The notes beneath the pieces are model-generated. The model had not been told where the DNA came from and did no database searches. It saw only the letters and a program-made list of their open reading frames with translations. Shown piece by piece: positions 33,985-42,147 of a stretch of DNA of 64,000 nt. The stretch is from positions 124,001 to 188,000 of the forward strand of contig NZ_LFIP02000003.1 of NCBI RefSeq assembly GCF_001189235.2, in the 5' to 3' direction. Position 1 is the stretch's first letter; each line of letters starts with the position of its first letter. This stretch comes from Bradyrhizobium embrapense. GTDB lineage: Bacteria > Pseudomonadota > Alphaproteobacteria > Rhizobiales > Xanthobacteraceae. The translations under genes and the position numbers were made by a program.

Positions 33985-35094
33985 ATGATCACCGCCCAGC
34001 GCCTTCCGGCTTCGCTCACCCCGCTCGATGCGGTGCTGACCGCCCTGCTGCGCGACCTCGTGCCGGTCCAGCCGATCGAACTGCCGCCGGCCGACGCAGT
34101 GCACTGCGTCGCGGCCGAGATGCCGGCCCCGCGCGCCTATCCGCCGCACGACGTTGCCGTCGGCGACGGCTGGGCGATGCGCGCCCATGATCTCGTCGGA
34201 GCGTCCTCCTATGCACCGTTGGCGCTGGCCGGACCTCCGGTCTGGGTGGCGGCCGGCGCGGCGATGCCCGACGGCACCGACTGTGTCGTCGATGCCGATG
34301 CCGTCGACACCTCCGGTCCGCTGCCGCAGGTGCTCGCCGAAGCCATCCCGGGGCAGGGCGTCCGGCGTGCCGGCAGCGACATCACGGTTGGGCGTGCCGT
34401 GATGCCGGCGGGCGAGCCGCTGTTGCCGCGCGGTCTGTTGCTCGCGCGCGCGGCTGGAGTGAACCTGTTGCGCGTCCGACGGCCTCGGCTTCGCATCGTC
34501 AACATCTGCAACGGCCAGCTGACCGCACAACTGGTCGCCGACACCGCACGTCTCGCGGGCGCTGAGATCGTCTATGCCGAGGCGACACCCGATGCGACGG
34601 CGATCGCTGACGCGCTCGAGACCGCCGGCTGCGACCTGATCGTCACGATCGGCGGCACCGGCGTTGGCCGCACCGATGCGGCGGTGAATGCGCTGGCGAG
34701 CTGCGGCACGCTGCTCGCGCATGGCATTGCGCTGCAGCCCGGGCGCACCGCAGCGGTCGGCCGGATCGACACAACGCCGGTCGTTGCCCTGCCGGGCGCG
34801 CCGGATCAGGCATTCGCGGCCTGCTGGGCGATCGCGCTCCCGGCGCTCGATCGCCTGTCCGGCCGTCGGGCGCGCCAGACACTGCCGCTGCCGCTGGAAC
34901 GCAAGATCGCCTCCGGCGTCGGCATTGCAGAGGTCGTGTTGCTGACGCGCCGCCAGGGCTGCTGGGCCGCGCTTGCGACCGGCGACCTGTCGCTCGATGC
35001 GATCGCGCGTGCCGAAGGCCTGCTGATCGTGCCTGGCGCCGCGGAGGGCTTTGCTGCGGGCACGATCGTCGATGCCTATATGTTGCGGGAGTGA
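33985..35094 (+). CDS. MoeA-like molybdopterin-binding protein
   Basis: A 369-residue homologue of the C-terminal MoeA/MogA fold with a MoeA-like N-terminal part (VGDGWAMRAHDL; AGSDITVGRAVMPAGEPLL). The molybdopterin-binding loop reads TIGGTGVGRTDAAVN, less canonical than in the next gene, so molybdate insertion may be lost or changed. No ribosome site is clear before ATG 33985. It ends 9 nt before the second moeA-type gene and both are surely co-transcribed. Confidence 0.85.
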   Translation: MITAQRLPASLTPLDAVLTALLRDLVPVQPIELPPADAVHCVAAEMPAPRAYPPHDVAVGDGWAMRAHDLVGASSYAPLALAGPPVWVAAGAAMPDGTDCVVDADAVDTSGPLPQVLAEAIPGQGVRRAGSDITVGRAVMPAGEPLLPRGLLLARAAGVNLLRVRRPRLRIVNICNGQLTAQLVADTARLAGAEIVYAEATPDATAIADALETAGCDLIVTIGGTGVGRTDAAVNALASCGTLLAHGIALQPGRTAAVGRIDTTPVVALPGAPDQAFAACWAIALPALDRLSGRRARQTLPLPLERKIASGVGIAEVVLLTRRQGCWAALATGDLSLDAIARAEGLLIVPGAAEGFAAGTIVDAYMLRE

Positions 35095-35103
35095 GTTCCC
35101 GAG

Positions 35104-37053
35104 ATGACCAATATTTTCACGCCGAAACCCAACCCCTCCATCGAGCAGGACCAGTTCCTGACCATCCTGTCGCGCGAGGAAGCGATCGGGCGCTTCGAGG
35201 CGGCGCTGTTCCCGCGCCAATTGCCGTCCGAGACGCGGCAGCTCGCCGACGCGCTCGGCCGCGCGCTTGCGGCGGATGTGGTGGCGCCGATCGACGTACC
35301 GCCGTTCGATCGCTCCAATGTCGACGGCTTCGCCGTGCGCTCGGCCGATCTTGCACGCGCTGGCGAGGGTGCCCCAGTGCACCTCGCGGTGAATGACGAG
35401 ATCATTTCGTGCGGCGTCGCGCCGACCCGGCCGGTGCTGCCGGGCACCGCGACCGCGATCGCGACCGGGGGCCCGGTGCCGCGCGGCGCCGATGCGATCG
35501 TGATGGTCGAGCACACCCAACCCTCCGGCAGTGATGCGATCGAGGTTCGCCGCGCGGCGTCGCCCGGGCAGTTCGTGTCCTATGCCGGCTCCGACATCGC
35601 GCGCGGCGAGGCGCTGTTGCGGGCGGGCACGATCATCGGCTCGCGCGAGATCGGCATGCTCGCGGCCTGCGGCATCGCCGAAGTCGCGGTGACGCGACGG
35701 CCGCGCGTTGCGATCCTCTCGACCGGCGACGAGCTGGTGCAGCCTGGTGAGACGCTGCGGCCGGCCGCGATCTACGACACCAACGGCGCGATCGTCACCG
35801 CGGCGATTGCCGAGAACGGCGGTGACGCGTCGTTCCATGGCGCGATCGCGGACAATGAGGCGATGCTCGAAGCCGCGATGCGCAAGGCGCTCGCGGACAG
35901 CGACATGCTGGTGCTCTCGGGCGGCACCTCCAAGGGCGCGGGCGACGTCTCGCACCGCATCGTCACGAGGCTCGGCAAGCCCGGCATCATCGCGCATGGC
36001 GTGGCGCTCAAGCCGGGCAAGCCGCTGTGCCTTGCGGTCTGCGACGGCAAGCCGGTGGTGATCCTGCCGGGCTTTCCAACCTCGGCGATGTTCACCTTCC
36101 ACGACATGATCGTGCCGGTGCTGCGGCGAATGGCCGGGCTGCCGCCGCGGTCGGATGCCAAGGTGGCGGCGAAGGTGCCGGTGCGCATCGCCTCCGAGCT
36201 CGGGCGCACCGAGTTCGTGATGGTGTCGCTGGTCGAGGGCGCCGACGGCCTGATCGCCTATCCCAACGGCAAGGGCTCGGGGGCGATCACTTCGTTCGCG
36301 CAGGCTGACGGTTTCCTGAAGATCGAGGCGCTGGCCGACCAGCTGCCGACCGGCAGCGACGCCGAGGTGACGCTGTTCACGCCGCATGTGCGGGTGCCTG
36401 ATCTCGTGATCGTCGGCAGCCATTGCATCGGGCTCGATCTCGTCACCGCGCCGCTGGCCCATGCCGGCCTGGTGGTGCGTTCGATCGCGGTCGGCAGCCT
36501 CGGCGGCCTCGCCGCCGCAAAACGGGGCGAGTGCGATCTCGCTCCGATCCATCTGTTCGACGACAAGACCGGGACCTACAACACGCCGTATCTGGCCGAT
36601 GGCCTCGAGCTGGTGCCGGGCTGGCGGCGCATGCAGGGCATCGTGTTCCGCAAGGACGACACGCGCTTTGCCGGTTTGAGCGCAGAACAGGCGGTGCGCG
36701 CCGCGCTGGCCGATCCCGCCTGCATCATGGTCAACCGCAACCAGGGTGCCGGCACCCGGATCCTGATCGACCGCCTGCTGGCAGGCAGCCGGCCCGACGG
36801 CTACTGGAATCAGCCGCGCTCGCACAATGCGGTTGCGGCCGCGGTGGCACAGCATCGCGCCGACTGGGGCATGACCATCGCACCGGTCGCGGCGGCCTCC
36901 GGGCTCGGTTTCATTCCGCTTGCCGAAGAGCATTACGATTTTGCGCTGGTGACAGTGCGCAAGCAGCGGCCCACGGTGCAGGCTTTCCTCGACGCACTGG
37001 CATCTGATGAGGGGCGCGCCGCGTTGACCGAGGCGGGGTTTAGGCCGGCGTAG
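35104..37053 (+). CDS. moeA: MoeA fused to periplasmic-binding-like domain
   Basis: A 649-residue fusion. Residues 1-420 are a full MoeA (PPFDRSNVDGFAVRS; YAGSDIARGEALLRAG; LSTGDELVQPG; LSGGTSKGAGD; LPGFPTSAMF), which inserts molybdate into adenylylated molybdopterin. From about 435 a PBP/ModA-like domain follows (VIVGSHCIGLDLVTAPLAHA; LGGLAAAKRGECDLAPIHLF; NRNQGAGTRILIDRL), known as an extra C-terminal domain in some MoeA proteins and suggested to bind a small oxyanion or regulator. It is the second gene of a MoeA pair. Confidence 0.92.
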   Translation: MTNIFTPKPNPSIEQDQFLTILSREEAIGRFEAALFPRQLPSETRQLADALGRALAADVVAPIDVPPFDRSNVDGFAVRSADLARAGEGAPVHLAVNDEIISCGVAPTRPVLPGTATAIATGGPVPRGADAIVMVEHTQPSGSDAIEVRRAASPGQFVSYAGSDIARGEALLRAGTIIGSREIGMLAACGIAEVAVTRRPRVAILSTGDELVQPGETLRPAAIYDTNGAIVTAAIAENGGDASFHGAIADNEAMLEAAMRKALADSDMLVLSGGTSKGAGDVSHRIVTRLGKPGIIAHGVALKPGKPLCLAVCDGKPVVILPGFPTSAMFTFHDMIVPVLRRMAGLPPRSDAKVAAKVPVRIASELGRTEFVMVSLVEGADGLIAYPNGKGSGAITSFAQADGFLKIEALADQLPTGSDAEVTLFTPHVRVPDLVIVGSHCIGLDLVTAPLAHAGLVVRSIAVGSLGGLAAAKRGECDLAPIHLFDDKTGTYNTPYLADGLELVPGWRRMQGIVFRKDDTRFAGLSAEQAVRAALADPACIMVNRNQGAGTRILIDRLLAGSRPDGYWNQPRSHNAVAAAVAQHRADWGMTIAPVAAASGLGFIPLAEEHYDFALVTVRKQRPTVQAFLDALASDEGRAALTEAGFRPA

Positions 37054-37081
37054 GCGATCGGCGCCAGATTCACCGCTGTCG

Positions 37082-37099
37082 TCCCCGCGAAAGCGGGGA
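37082..37099. repeat. REP-like hairpin
   Basis: TCCCCGC-GAAA-GCGGGGA is a perfect 7-bp stem closed by a GNRA-type tetraloop, 29 nt after the moeA stop. The sequence resembles a short intergenic repeat widespread in Bradyrhizobiaceae; in this place it may also act as a 3' stabiliser. Confidence 0.6.
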
Positions 37100-37175
37100 G
37101 CCATAACCACAGGGTTGGTTGTTGAACAGAGCTGTGGCCCCAGTGTCGCGCAACAATTGAGATTTGGGGCAATAT

Positions 37176-37195
37176 GTCCTGGCTTTCGCCGGGAC
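37176..37195. repeat. Second REP-like hairpin
   Basis: GTCCTGGC-TTTC-GCCGGGAC forms an 8-bp stem with one G-U pair. It is about 80 nt after the first REP-like hairpin and in opposite sense, so the two could form a paired unit. Confidence 0.55.
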
Positions 37196-37239
37196 AACAC
37201 CGAATGTCTGGCTCCGCTTGTCAGTCATACTTCGGCACT

Positions 37240-37530
37240 CTCGCGACATGAATCGTCCGAGCTTTGGATTTCGTTCGACCCTCTCTCATCAGAGGGCGCA
37301 GGGAAAGCCGGGTGCCGATCGCACCCATGGGCCCCGTGCAAAGGGTAGAAAGCACGGGGGTAGGACCACAGGTGTAACCGGAGCAATCCGGCTTTCCCTG
37401 CGCGATGGGTTACGGCTTACTTCGTGCTCTCCCCGGCGAGACTGGGCTTGCTTGTCACCGCCTTCGCAAAACGCTTGCGCGTTTCACGAGAGGACACCTG
37501 CCGCTAGGGCGTCAGGACCACACGACTTCA
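37240..37530. repeat. Long structured intergenic repeat
   Basis: The core at 37296-37403 is closed by a perfect 16-bp inverted repeat (37296-37311 with 37388-37403). Inside are two further perfect stems: 37310-37315/37321-37326 and 37332-37339/37352-37359. A fourth hairpin (AAACGC/GCGTTT, TTGC loop) lies at 37469-37484. I recall very similar sequences in many Bradyrhizobium genomes, often mis-annotated as small proteins. The frame at 37164-37643 is therefore rejected as a gene. The strand and function of any RNA are unknown. Confidence 0.6.
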
Positions 37531-37760
37531 CCGTCCGCTTCACATGCTCTCGTCTCCAGCATGATCGGCGTCCACCGCATCTCACCGCAACACCCGTGAC
37601 GATGCGCAGCGCCCCTCGATCGGGTGAGACGACGAACTTATAGCACTGAGTTGGTTTTCGGATAAAGCGAAATATTTTCGCGGCCGGGGATTGACAGGTT
37701 TCTGTTGAGTTGCCCGTCGGGTAATTTTGCCGCAGGTCCCGGTGCGATTGCGAATCCGGT

Positions 37761-38072
37761 TCAGTGCCGCATGGCCATCTCGACGAACTCCAGCACGGAG
37801 CGCGGGACCTCGTCGTATTCGACGAAACGGCGCCGAAGCTCGTCGGCAATATCGGTGGTGACGTCGCGCGACCATCCTTCGCTGGTATTGAAGGCTATGA
37901 TACGGACCGGATGGCTGTACTGGTCATCCAGGAGACGGCGGATCAGCGTCTTCCGGTCGGTGCCTTCCTCGTCGGTCTCGCACCAGGCGCGGCCAAGCCG
38001 GCCGAAATCGTTGAGCACCAGATAGGTGTCGTGGTCGATTTGGTGCGGCACGATCGAAGGCGAGCGAGGCAT
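37761..38072 (-). CDS. Conserved hypothetical protein, 103 aa
   Basis: A small soluble protein (DHDTYLVLNDFGRLGRAWCE; TLIRRLLDDQYSHPVRIIAF; EGWSRDVTTDIADELRRR). The pattern is one I associate with a conserved Bradyrhizobium protein of unknown function. ATG 38072 is preferred over 38093 because TGGAG lies 9 nt upstream. It stands alone between the structured repeat and the spermidine-synthase-like gene. Confidence 0.8.
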   Translation of the reverse strand: MPRSPSIVPHQIDHDTYLVLNDFGRLGRAWCETDEEGTDRKTLIRRLLDDQYSHPVRIIAFNTSEGWSRDVTTDIADELRRRFVEYDEVPRSVLEFVEMAMRH

Positions 38073-38179
38073 GGAGGTGCTCCAGTACGCCACAATATCG
38101 TGTTCCGGTCACCCGGTGCATTGGAAACTTCGAGGTATATCCGCTGGATAGTCTCCAAAGGCGATCCGCAAGGGGCCGA

Positions 38180-40741
38180 TCACTCGCGCAGCTTGCGGTC
38201 CAGGAAGCCGACATAGGAGTTATCCGGATCCAGCTTGAGGGCCAGGCGAAGCGCGGCACGGGCGGCGGACTTGTCGCCGTCAGCCGTGGCCTGGTGCTCA
38301 TCCAGGATCGCATTGGCCACCGTGCGCGCGGTGTCGAGGCGGGCCTCGTCGATGGACTTATCGGCAAGATAGGTTTCGACCGGCTCGCGGAGGCGCTTCA
38401 GTTCGTCCACGCTGACCGAGCTCAGCGGATACCAGTTGTAATATTCGAGGCGTGGCCGATCGTCCGTGAGGCTCGGCACATCCCTGACAAAGGCCGCGAG
38501 TTTTTCATCGGCGGCGATGAACGTCGCCAGGAAATCCTCAGACGAGCGCAGGCCGTTGGCTGTCAGGTCCTCAGCCACCCCAGGCTTCGACATGCGCGCG
38601 GCGAGCACGCCAGGATCGATTGTCAGCGGTTCATCGGAGGCGATGGCCACGCCTTCCATTCTGGACGGCAACCACAGGGAGACGTGCTTGAACTGGCCCA
38701 TCATGGCCTTGAGGATCATCTTCGGAAGAATGCCGCGGTTGAAATCCAGCGGCACCCACTGCGCAAGGACGGCGCCGGGACGCATCTTCTGTTTTGCCAG
38801 CGCATAGAATTCCTCTGTGTAGAGGTTGATGACGCCGGCGTCATGGGGGGGCGGCGGCTCGAGGGTGATGACGTCGAATGTCTCGTTTGTTCCCAGCAGG
38901 AAGTGGCGTCCGTCCGCGACGATCTGATGGACCTTGGGATTCTGGTAGAACCGCTTGTTGATCGGCACGAAGTGAGGCGCAAACTCGAACACGGTCGGAG
39001 CCAGATCGACCGCGTCGATGGATTTTAGTTCCTGGTGCGTGCTGACCGCACCCACCGTGGTTCCGGTCCCGATGCAAATGACGACAGCCGTTTCAACCGG
39101 GCCCGGGTGCAGCAGAATCGGATAGTGCCCCATTGCCGCCATGTAGCGTCGTCCCTCGGGACGGTTGTTGGCATAGCTCTTCGAATTCACCACGAGTTGC
39201 TGATAGGTGCCCGCCGCCTTCTCGCGATACTCGACCACCGCAAATGTTGCTTGTTTGGTTTCGCGCAACTCGAGGACATTGCCGCCTTCGATCGCGGTCA
39301 GGACCCGTTCGAGATAGTGCGGGGTGAAGAGCAGGAGCGCCGCAGCGATGATGCCTGCTGCGACTGCCCCTTGTCGCCAAAGGCTGCCTTCTTTCAGAAG
39401 ACCCGGTTGCGATACGGTGGCCGCAACAAAGAGCACGACGTTCAGAGCGATCAGGACGGTGAGCGCCCCCTGGCTGCCCAGATAAGGGATCAGAAGAAAC
39501 CCTGCCGCCAGGGAGCCCAGCACGCCGCCAATCGTGTTCAAGGCGTAGAGCGTGCCGATCCGGCGGCCCAGCGCGCTCATCTGCATCACGGTCAGTTCGC
39601 TGGCCAGGGGAAAGCTGATGCCGATCAGCGTGGTCGGCAGCAACAGGGCAACGGCGCAGATCAGGAAGAATGAAACATCGCCTCCCAAAAGCTCCTGCGC
39701 CGGGACTGGAACGAGGCCTGATACGATGGGAGACAACGCCGCTCCCACGGTGCGCGCCTTGCCGAGGATTCCGACGGTTAGCGTGGCCGCAACCGCGATG
39801 AGCAGCTGCGTGACGGCGAAGTACCGCAGCAGTTGATCCTTGCGCGGCGCGAGCAGCCTCGCGCAGATCAGGGCGCCGATCACCAAGCCCAGCAGGTAGA
39901 CACCGAGCATGCCCGAGAAGGCGTAGACACTCGAGGTGCTGACATTGGTCAGGAAGCGGAACCAGACGACCTCATAGGCGATGGACACGAATCCGGAGCA
40001 CGCGAAGATCGCGATGAGGATGGACGTTTTGCCAGGCCCGGGCACGGCGGTTTGCGCCGGCGCTTCTGCGGCGACCGGCGACAGCGGGCTTGCGCCGCGC
40101 GCGAGCAGCAGGGCCACGCCGCCGACGCAGACGTAAAGGCCTGCTGCGACAAGGCCCGATCCCGTGATCCCCCAGAGGCCCATCAGGACAAAGCCGACGG
40201 CCAGGGTGCCGATCGCCGCGCCCAGGGTGTTGAACCCGTAGAGCAGGCCGATGCGATTGGCGAGATCGGTTTGCGTGCGGGTCAGGAATTTCACGAGGAA
40301 GGGCAGGGTCGCACCCATCAGCATGGTCGGCAGCGACAGGACGGCGAGCGACAGGGCGACCATCAGCGGCAACCGGAACGGGGACTCCAGGTCCAGCATG
40401 GGCGCCAGCCAGCCCACCCATGTCGACCAGTGCGACAGGAACGCGGTTACCGCCAGGGAAACGACCGCGAGCGCGAGTTCGAGAAAGCCGTATATTTTCA
40501 GGGGGCGGCTGACGGTGTCGGCGACTCGGCCCCCGAAAGCGCTGCCCAGGGAGAGACCGAAAAAGAAGCTCGCCACCGTAACGCTTACGGAGACGGTCGC
40601 GCTTCCCAGCACGAATTGCAGTTGCTTGAACCAGAGAACCTGCAGGATCAGGGATGCCGCGCCCGATGCCAGAAAGATCGCGGTGACCAGAACCCTGTTC
40701 TTCAGGCTTATGGCGTCTCGAACACCATCGTGATTGGGCAC
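38180..40741 (-). CDS. Membrane-fused spermidine-synthase-like protein
   Basis: An 853-residue protein. The first 500 residues hold about a dozen hydrophobic segments of MFS/SpeE-fusion type (LASGAASLILQVLWFKQLQF; FACSGFVSIAYEVVWFRFLT). The C-terminal part is a Rossmann-fold SpeE-like domain with SAM motif ICIGTGTTVGAV and IDAVDLAPTVFEFA. The usual catalytic Asp in the loop after the DVI strand is replaced (DVITLEPPPPHDAG), so polyamine synthesis is doubtful. The last 80 residues are TPR-like. GTG 40741 is chosen for the preceding GGGAGG at 8 nt. Substrate unknown. Confidence 0.85.
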   Translation of the reverse strand: MPNHDGVRDAISLKNRVLVTAIFLASGAASLILQVLWFKQLQFVLGSATVSVSVTVASFFFGLSLGSAFGGRVADTVSRPLKIYGFLELALAVVSLAVTAFLSHWSTWVGWLAPMLDLESPFRLPLMVALSLAVLSLPTMLMGATLPFLVKFLTRTQTDLANRIGLLYGFNTLGAAIGTLAVGFVLMGLWGITGSGLVAAGLYVCVGGVALLLARGASPLSPVAAEAPAQTAVPGPGKTSILIAIFACSGFVSIAYEVVWFRFLTNVSTSSVYAFSGMLGVYLLGLVIGALICARLLAPRKDQLLRYFAVTQLLIAVAATLTVGILGKARTVGAALSPIVSGLVPVPAQELLGGDVSFFLICAVALLLPTTLIGISFPLASELTVMQMSALGRRIGTLYALNTIGGVLGSLAAGFLLIPYLGSQGALTVLIALNVVLFVAATVSQPGLLKEGSLWRQGAVAAGIIAAALLLFTPHYLERVLTAIEGGNVLELRETKQATFAVVEYREKAAGTYQQLVVNSKSYANNRPEGRRYMAAMGHYPILLHPGPVETAVVICIGTGTTVGAVSTHQELKSIDAVDLAPTVFEFAPHFVPINKRFYQNPKVHQIVADGRHFLLGTNETFDVITLEPPPPHDAGVINLYTEEFYALAKQKMRPGAVLAQWVPLDFNRGILPKMILKAMMGQFKHVSLWLPSRMEGVAIASDEPLTIDPGVLAARMSKPGVAEDLTANGLRSSEDFLATFIAADEKLAAFVRDVPSLTDDRPRLEYYNWYPLSSVSVDELKRLREPVETYLADKSIDEARLDTARTVANAILDEHQATADGDKSAARAALRLALKLDPDNSYVGFLDRKLRE

Positions 40742-40927
40742 TGGAGAGGCCTCCCATTGATCGGGAGAACTGGTACGGCAAATGCCGTTAAGATTGCCCT
40801 TATGGGCGGTCTGCTCGGGTTTGCGCTGCCGCGCGCGCAACCCGTCCAGGAGCCTCCCAAGGCGATCCCGGGAGCCTGATCCATCGCCACCCGCTGGCAG
40901 GGCTGGCATGACATTGCGTCAAGGCTG

Positions 40928-40952
40928 ATATAAGCAGCATTGGACGTTATAT
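40928..40952. promoter_or_regulatory. ATATAA-N13-TTATAT inverted repeat before mobB
   Basis: An AT-rich inverted repeat (40928-40933 and 40947-40952) ends 17 nt before the mobB start in otherwise GC-rich DNA. CGTTATAT is reminiscent of one half of a ModE box, but orientation and spacing do not match. A molybdate-linked operator is only a guess. Confidence 0.3.
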
Positions 40953-40969
40953 GTCTGCGGAGATTGCGT

Positions 40970-41497
40970 ATGAAGGTGATAGGCCTCGCGGGCTGGAGCG
41001 GAGCCGGCAAGACCACCCTGCTGTCGCGGGTGATCCCCCATCTGCTTGGCCGGGGCTTGCGCGTCTCCGTGATCAAGCACGCCCATCACGAATTCGACGT
41101 CGACATTCCCGGCAAGGACTCCTGGGTGCACCGGCAGGCCGGCGCGACCGAGGTGCTGGTGTCCTCGACGCGGCGCTGGGCGCTGATGCACGAGCTGCGT
41201 GGCGCGAGTGAGCCGCGACTGCCGGAACTGCTCGCCAAGATGGCGCCGGTCGATCTGGTCGTGGTCGAGGGCTTCAGGCGCGAGCCGGTCAGCAAGATCG
41301 AGGTGTATCGCGCCGCCAACGGCAAGCCGCTGCTGTTTCCCGACGATCCGTGCGTGGTCGGGATCGCCAGCGACGTCGCGGTTGAAACCACGCTGCCGAT
41401 CGCGCATCTCGACGACATCGAGGATGTCGCCGAATTGATGCTGCGTTCCGCGATTCCCGTCGACGATGTGCTCGCTTCGGCTCCGGCCGACAGCTGA
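40970..41497 (+). CDS. mobB: Molybdopterin-guanine dinucleotide biosynthesis protein MobB
   Basis: A 175-residue MobB GTPase. The P-loop is GWSGAGKTTLL near the N-terminus. VIKHAHHEFDVDIPGKDSW and VVVEGFRREPVSKIEV are diagnostic MobB segments. It assists MobA in attaching GMP to molybdopterin for DMSO-reductase-family enzymes such as formate dehydrogenase and nitrate reductase. ATG 40970 has GGAGA at 8 nt. tusA follows 58 nt later on the same strand. Confidence 0.94.
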   Translation: MKVIGLAGWSGAGKTTLLSRVIPHLLGRGLRVSVIKHAHHEFDVDIPGKDSWVHRQAGATEVLVSSTRRWALMHELRGASEPRLPELLAKMAPVDLVVVEGFRREPVSKIEVYRAANGKPLLFPDDPCVVGIASDVAVETTLPIAHLDDIEDVAELMLRSAIPVDDVLASAPADS

Positions 41498-41555
41498 ACA
41501 TGGTTGAGGAAGCGTCGGCGTTGACGACGCGGGGCGGCTTCGCCAAGGTCCGATC

Positions 41556-41825
41556 ATGACAACGACGAAGCTCGATCTCACCGGCCTGAAATGCCCGCTG
41601 CCTGCGCTGAAGACGCGCAAGGCCCTCAGGAGCGTGACGGCGGGTGATTTCCTCGAAGTGCATTGCACCGATCCGCTTTCGGTGATCGATATCCCGGCAC
41701 TCATCCAGGAGACCGGCGACAAGGTCGAAATCACCGAACGAAGCGAGGTTCGGATCGTTTTCCTGATCGAGAAGACGAATGGAATGATAGATAATTCAAA
41801 TGCTGCAGCGCCACGTACGCGCTAG
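41556..41825 (+). CDS. tusA: TusA-family sulfur carrier protein
   Basis: An 89-residue TusA-like protein with the signature LDLTGLKCPLPALKTRKAL, where Cys13 carries the persulfide, and the usual TDPLSVIDIPALIQETGD. TusA-type proteins pass sulfur to tRNA thiolation, molybdopterin synthesis or FdhD. Next to mobB, sulfur delivery to a molybdenum cofactor is the likely role, which is inferred from context. Confidence 0.9.
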   Translation: MTTTKLDLTGLKCPLPALKTRKALRSVTAGDFLEVHCTDPLSVIDIPALIQETGDKVEITERSEVRIVFLIEKTNGMIDNSNAAAPRTR

Positions 41826-42147
41826 ATCCAGCCTGATATCTACCTTTTGCCTATCGACACCTATTTCCCCTTCTGCACGAATTGATAATCTCCGCCGGCC
41901 TGTGCAGGTGGAGCCGTGCCCGGATGTGGGCACGTGGACGGACAAAACCGGCCTGCGCCCGGATCGGGCGGCACGGCTTGGCATATCCGTTCGCATTGGG
42001 GGTTAACATTTCCGGAGTGCGCGTGGTTGGTCCCGGCGCACCGAGGGAATGTGCGGAGCAGTCGGGCCGGCGGTTGCCGCAACGGGCTGAGACGGGATCG
42101 AAGACGCAGATGCGCCTGACGAAACGGCGACTGCAGGGGAGGAGTCA
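41826..42147. other. Spacer between tusA and the MFS carrier
   Basis: About 320 nt without a supportable gene. A small hairpin GTGCCC/GGGCAC lies near 41917-41934. The last bases provide a very strong ribosome site (GGGGAGGAG) for the carrier gene, so this is probably its promoter and leader. Confidence 0.45.

Noticed and set aside
32590..37200. A 1536-codon open frame on the minus strand extending the LivK-type gene upstream across the MoeA genes.
   Set aside because: Signal peptide and Shine-Dalgarno fix the true start at 33801. The rest is antisense to the clear MoeA pair and has Arg/His/Gly-rich shadow composition.
37164..37643. A 159-codon frame inside the structured repeat.
   Set aside because: The DNA is a repeat with several perfect stems, and I recall the translation as a recurrent mis-annotation in Bradyrhizobium.
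40947..40952. ModE box before mobB.
   Set aside because: Only one half resembles the ModE half-site, and orientation and spacing of the partner do not fit; kept merely as an inverted repeat.
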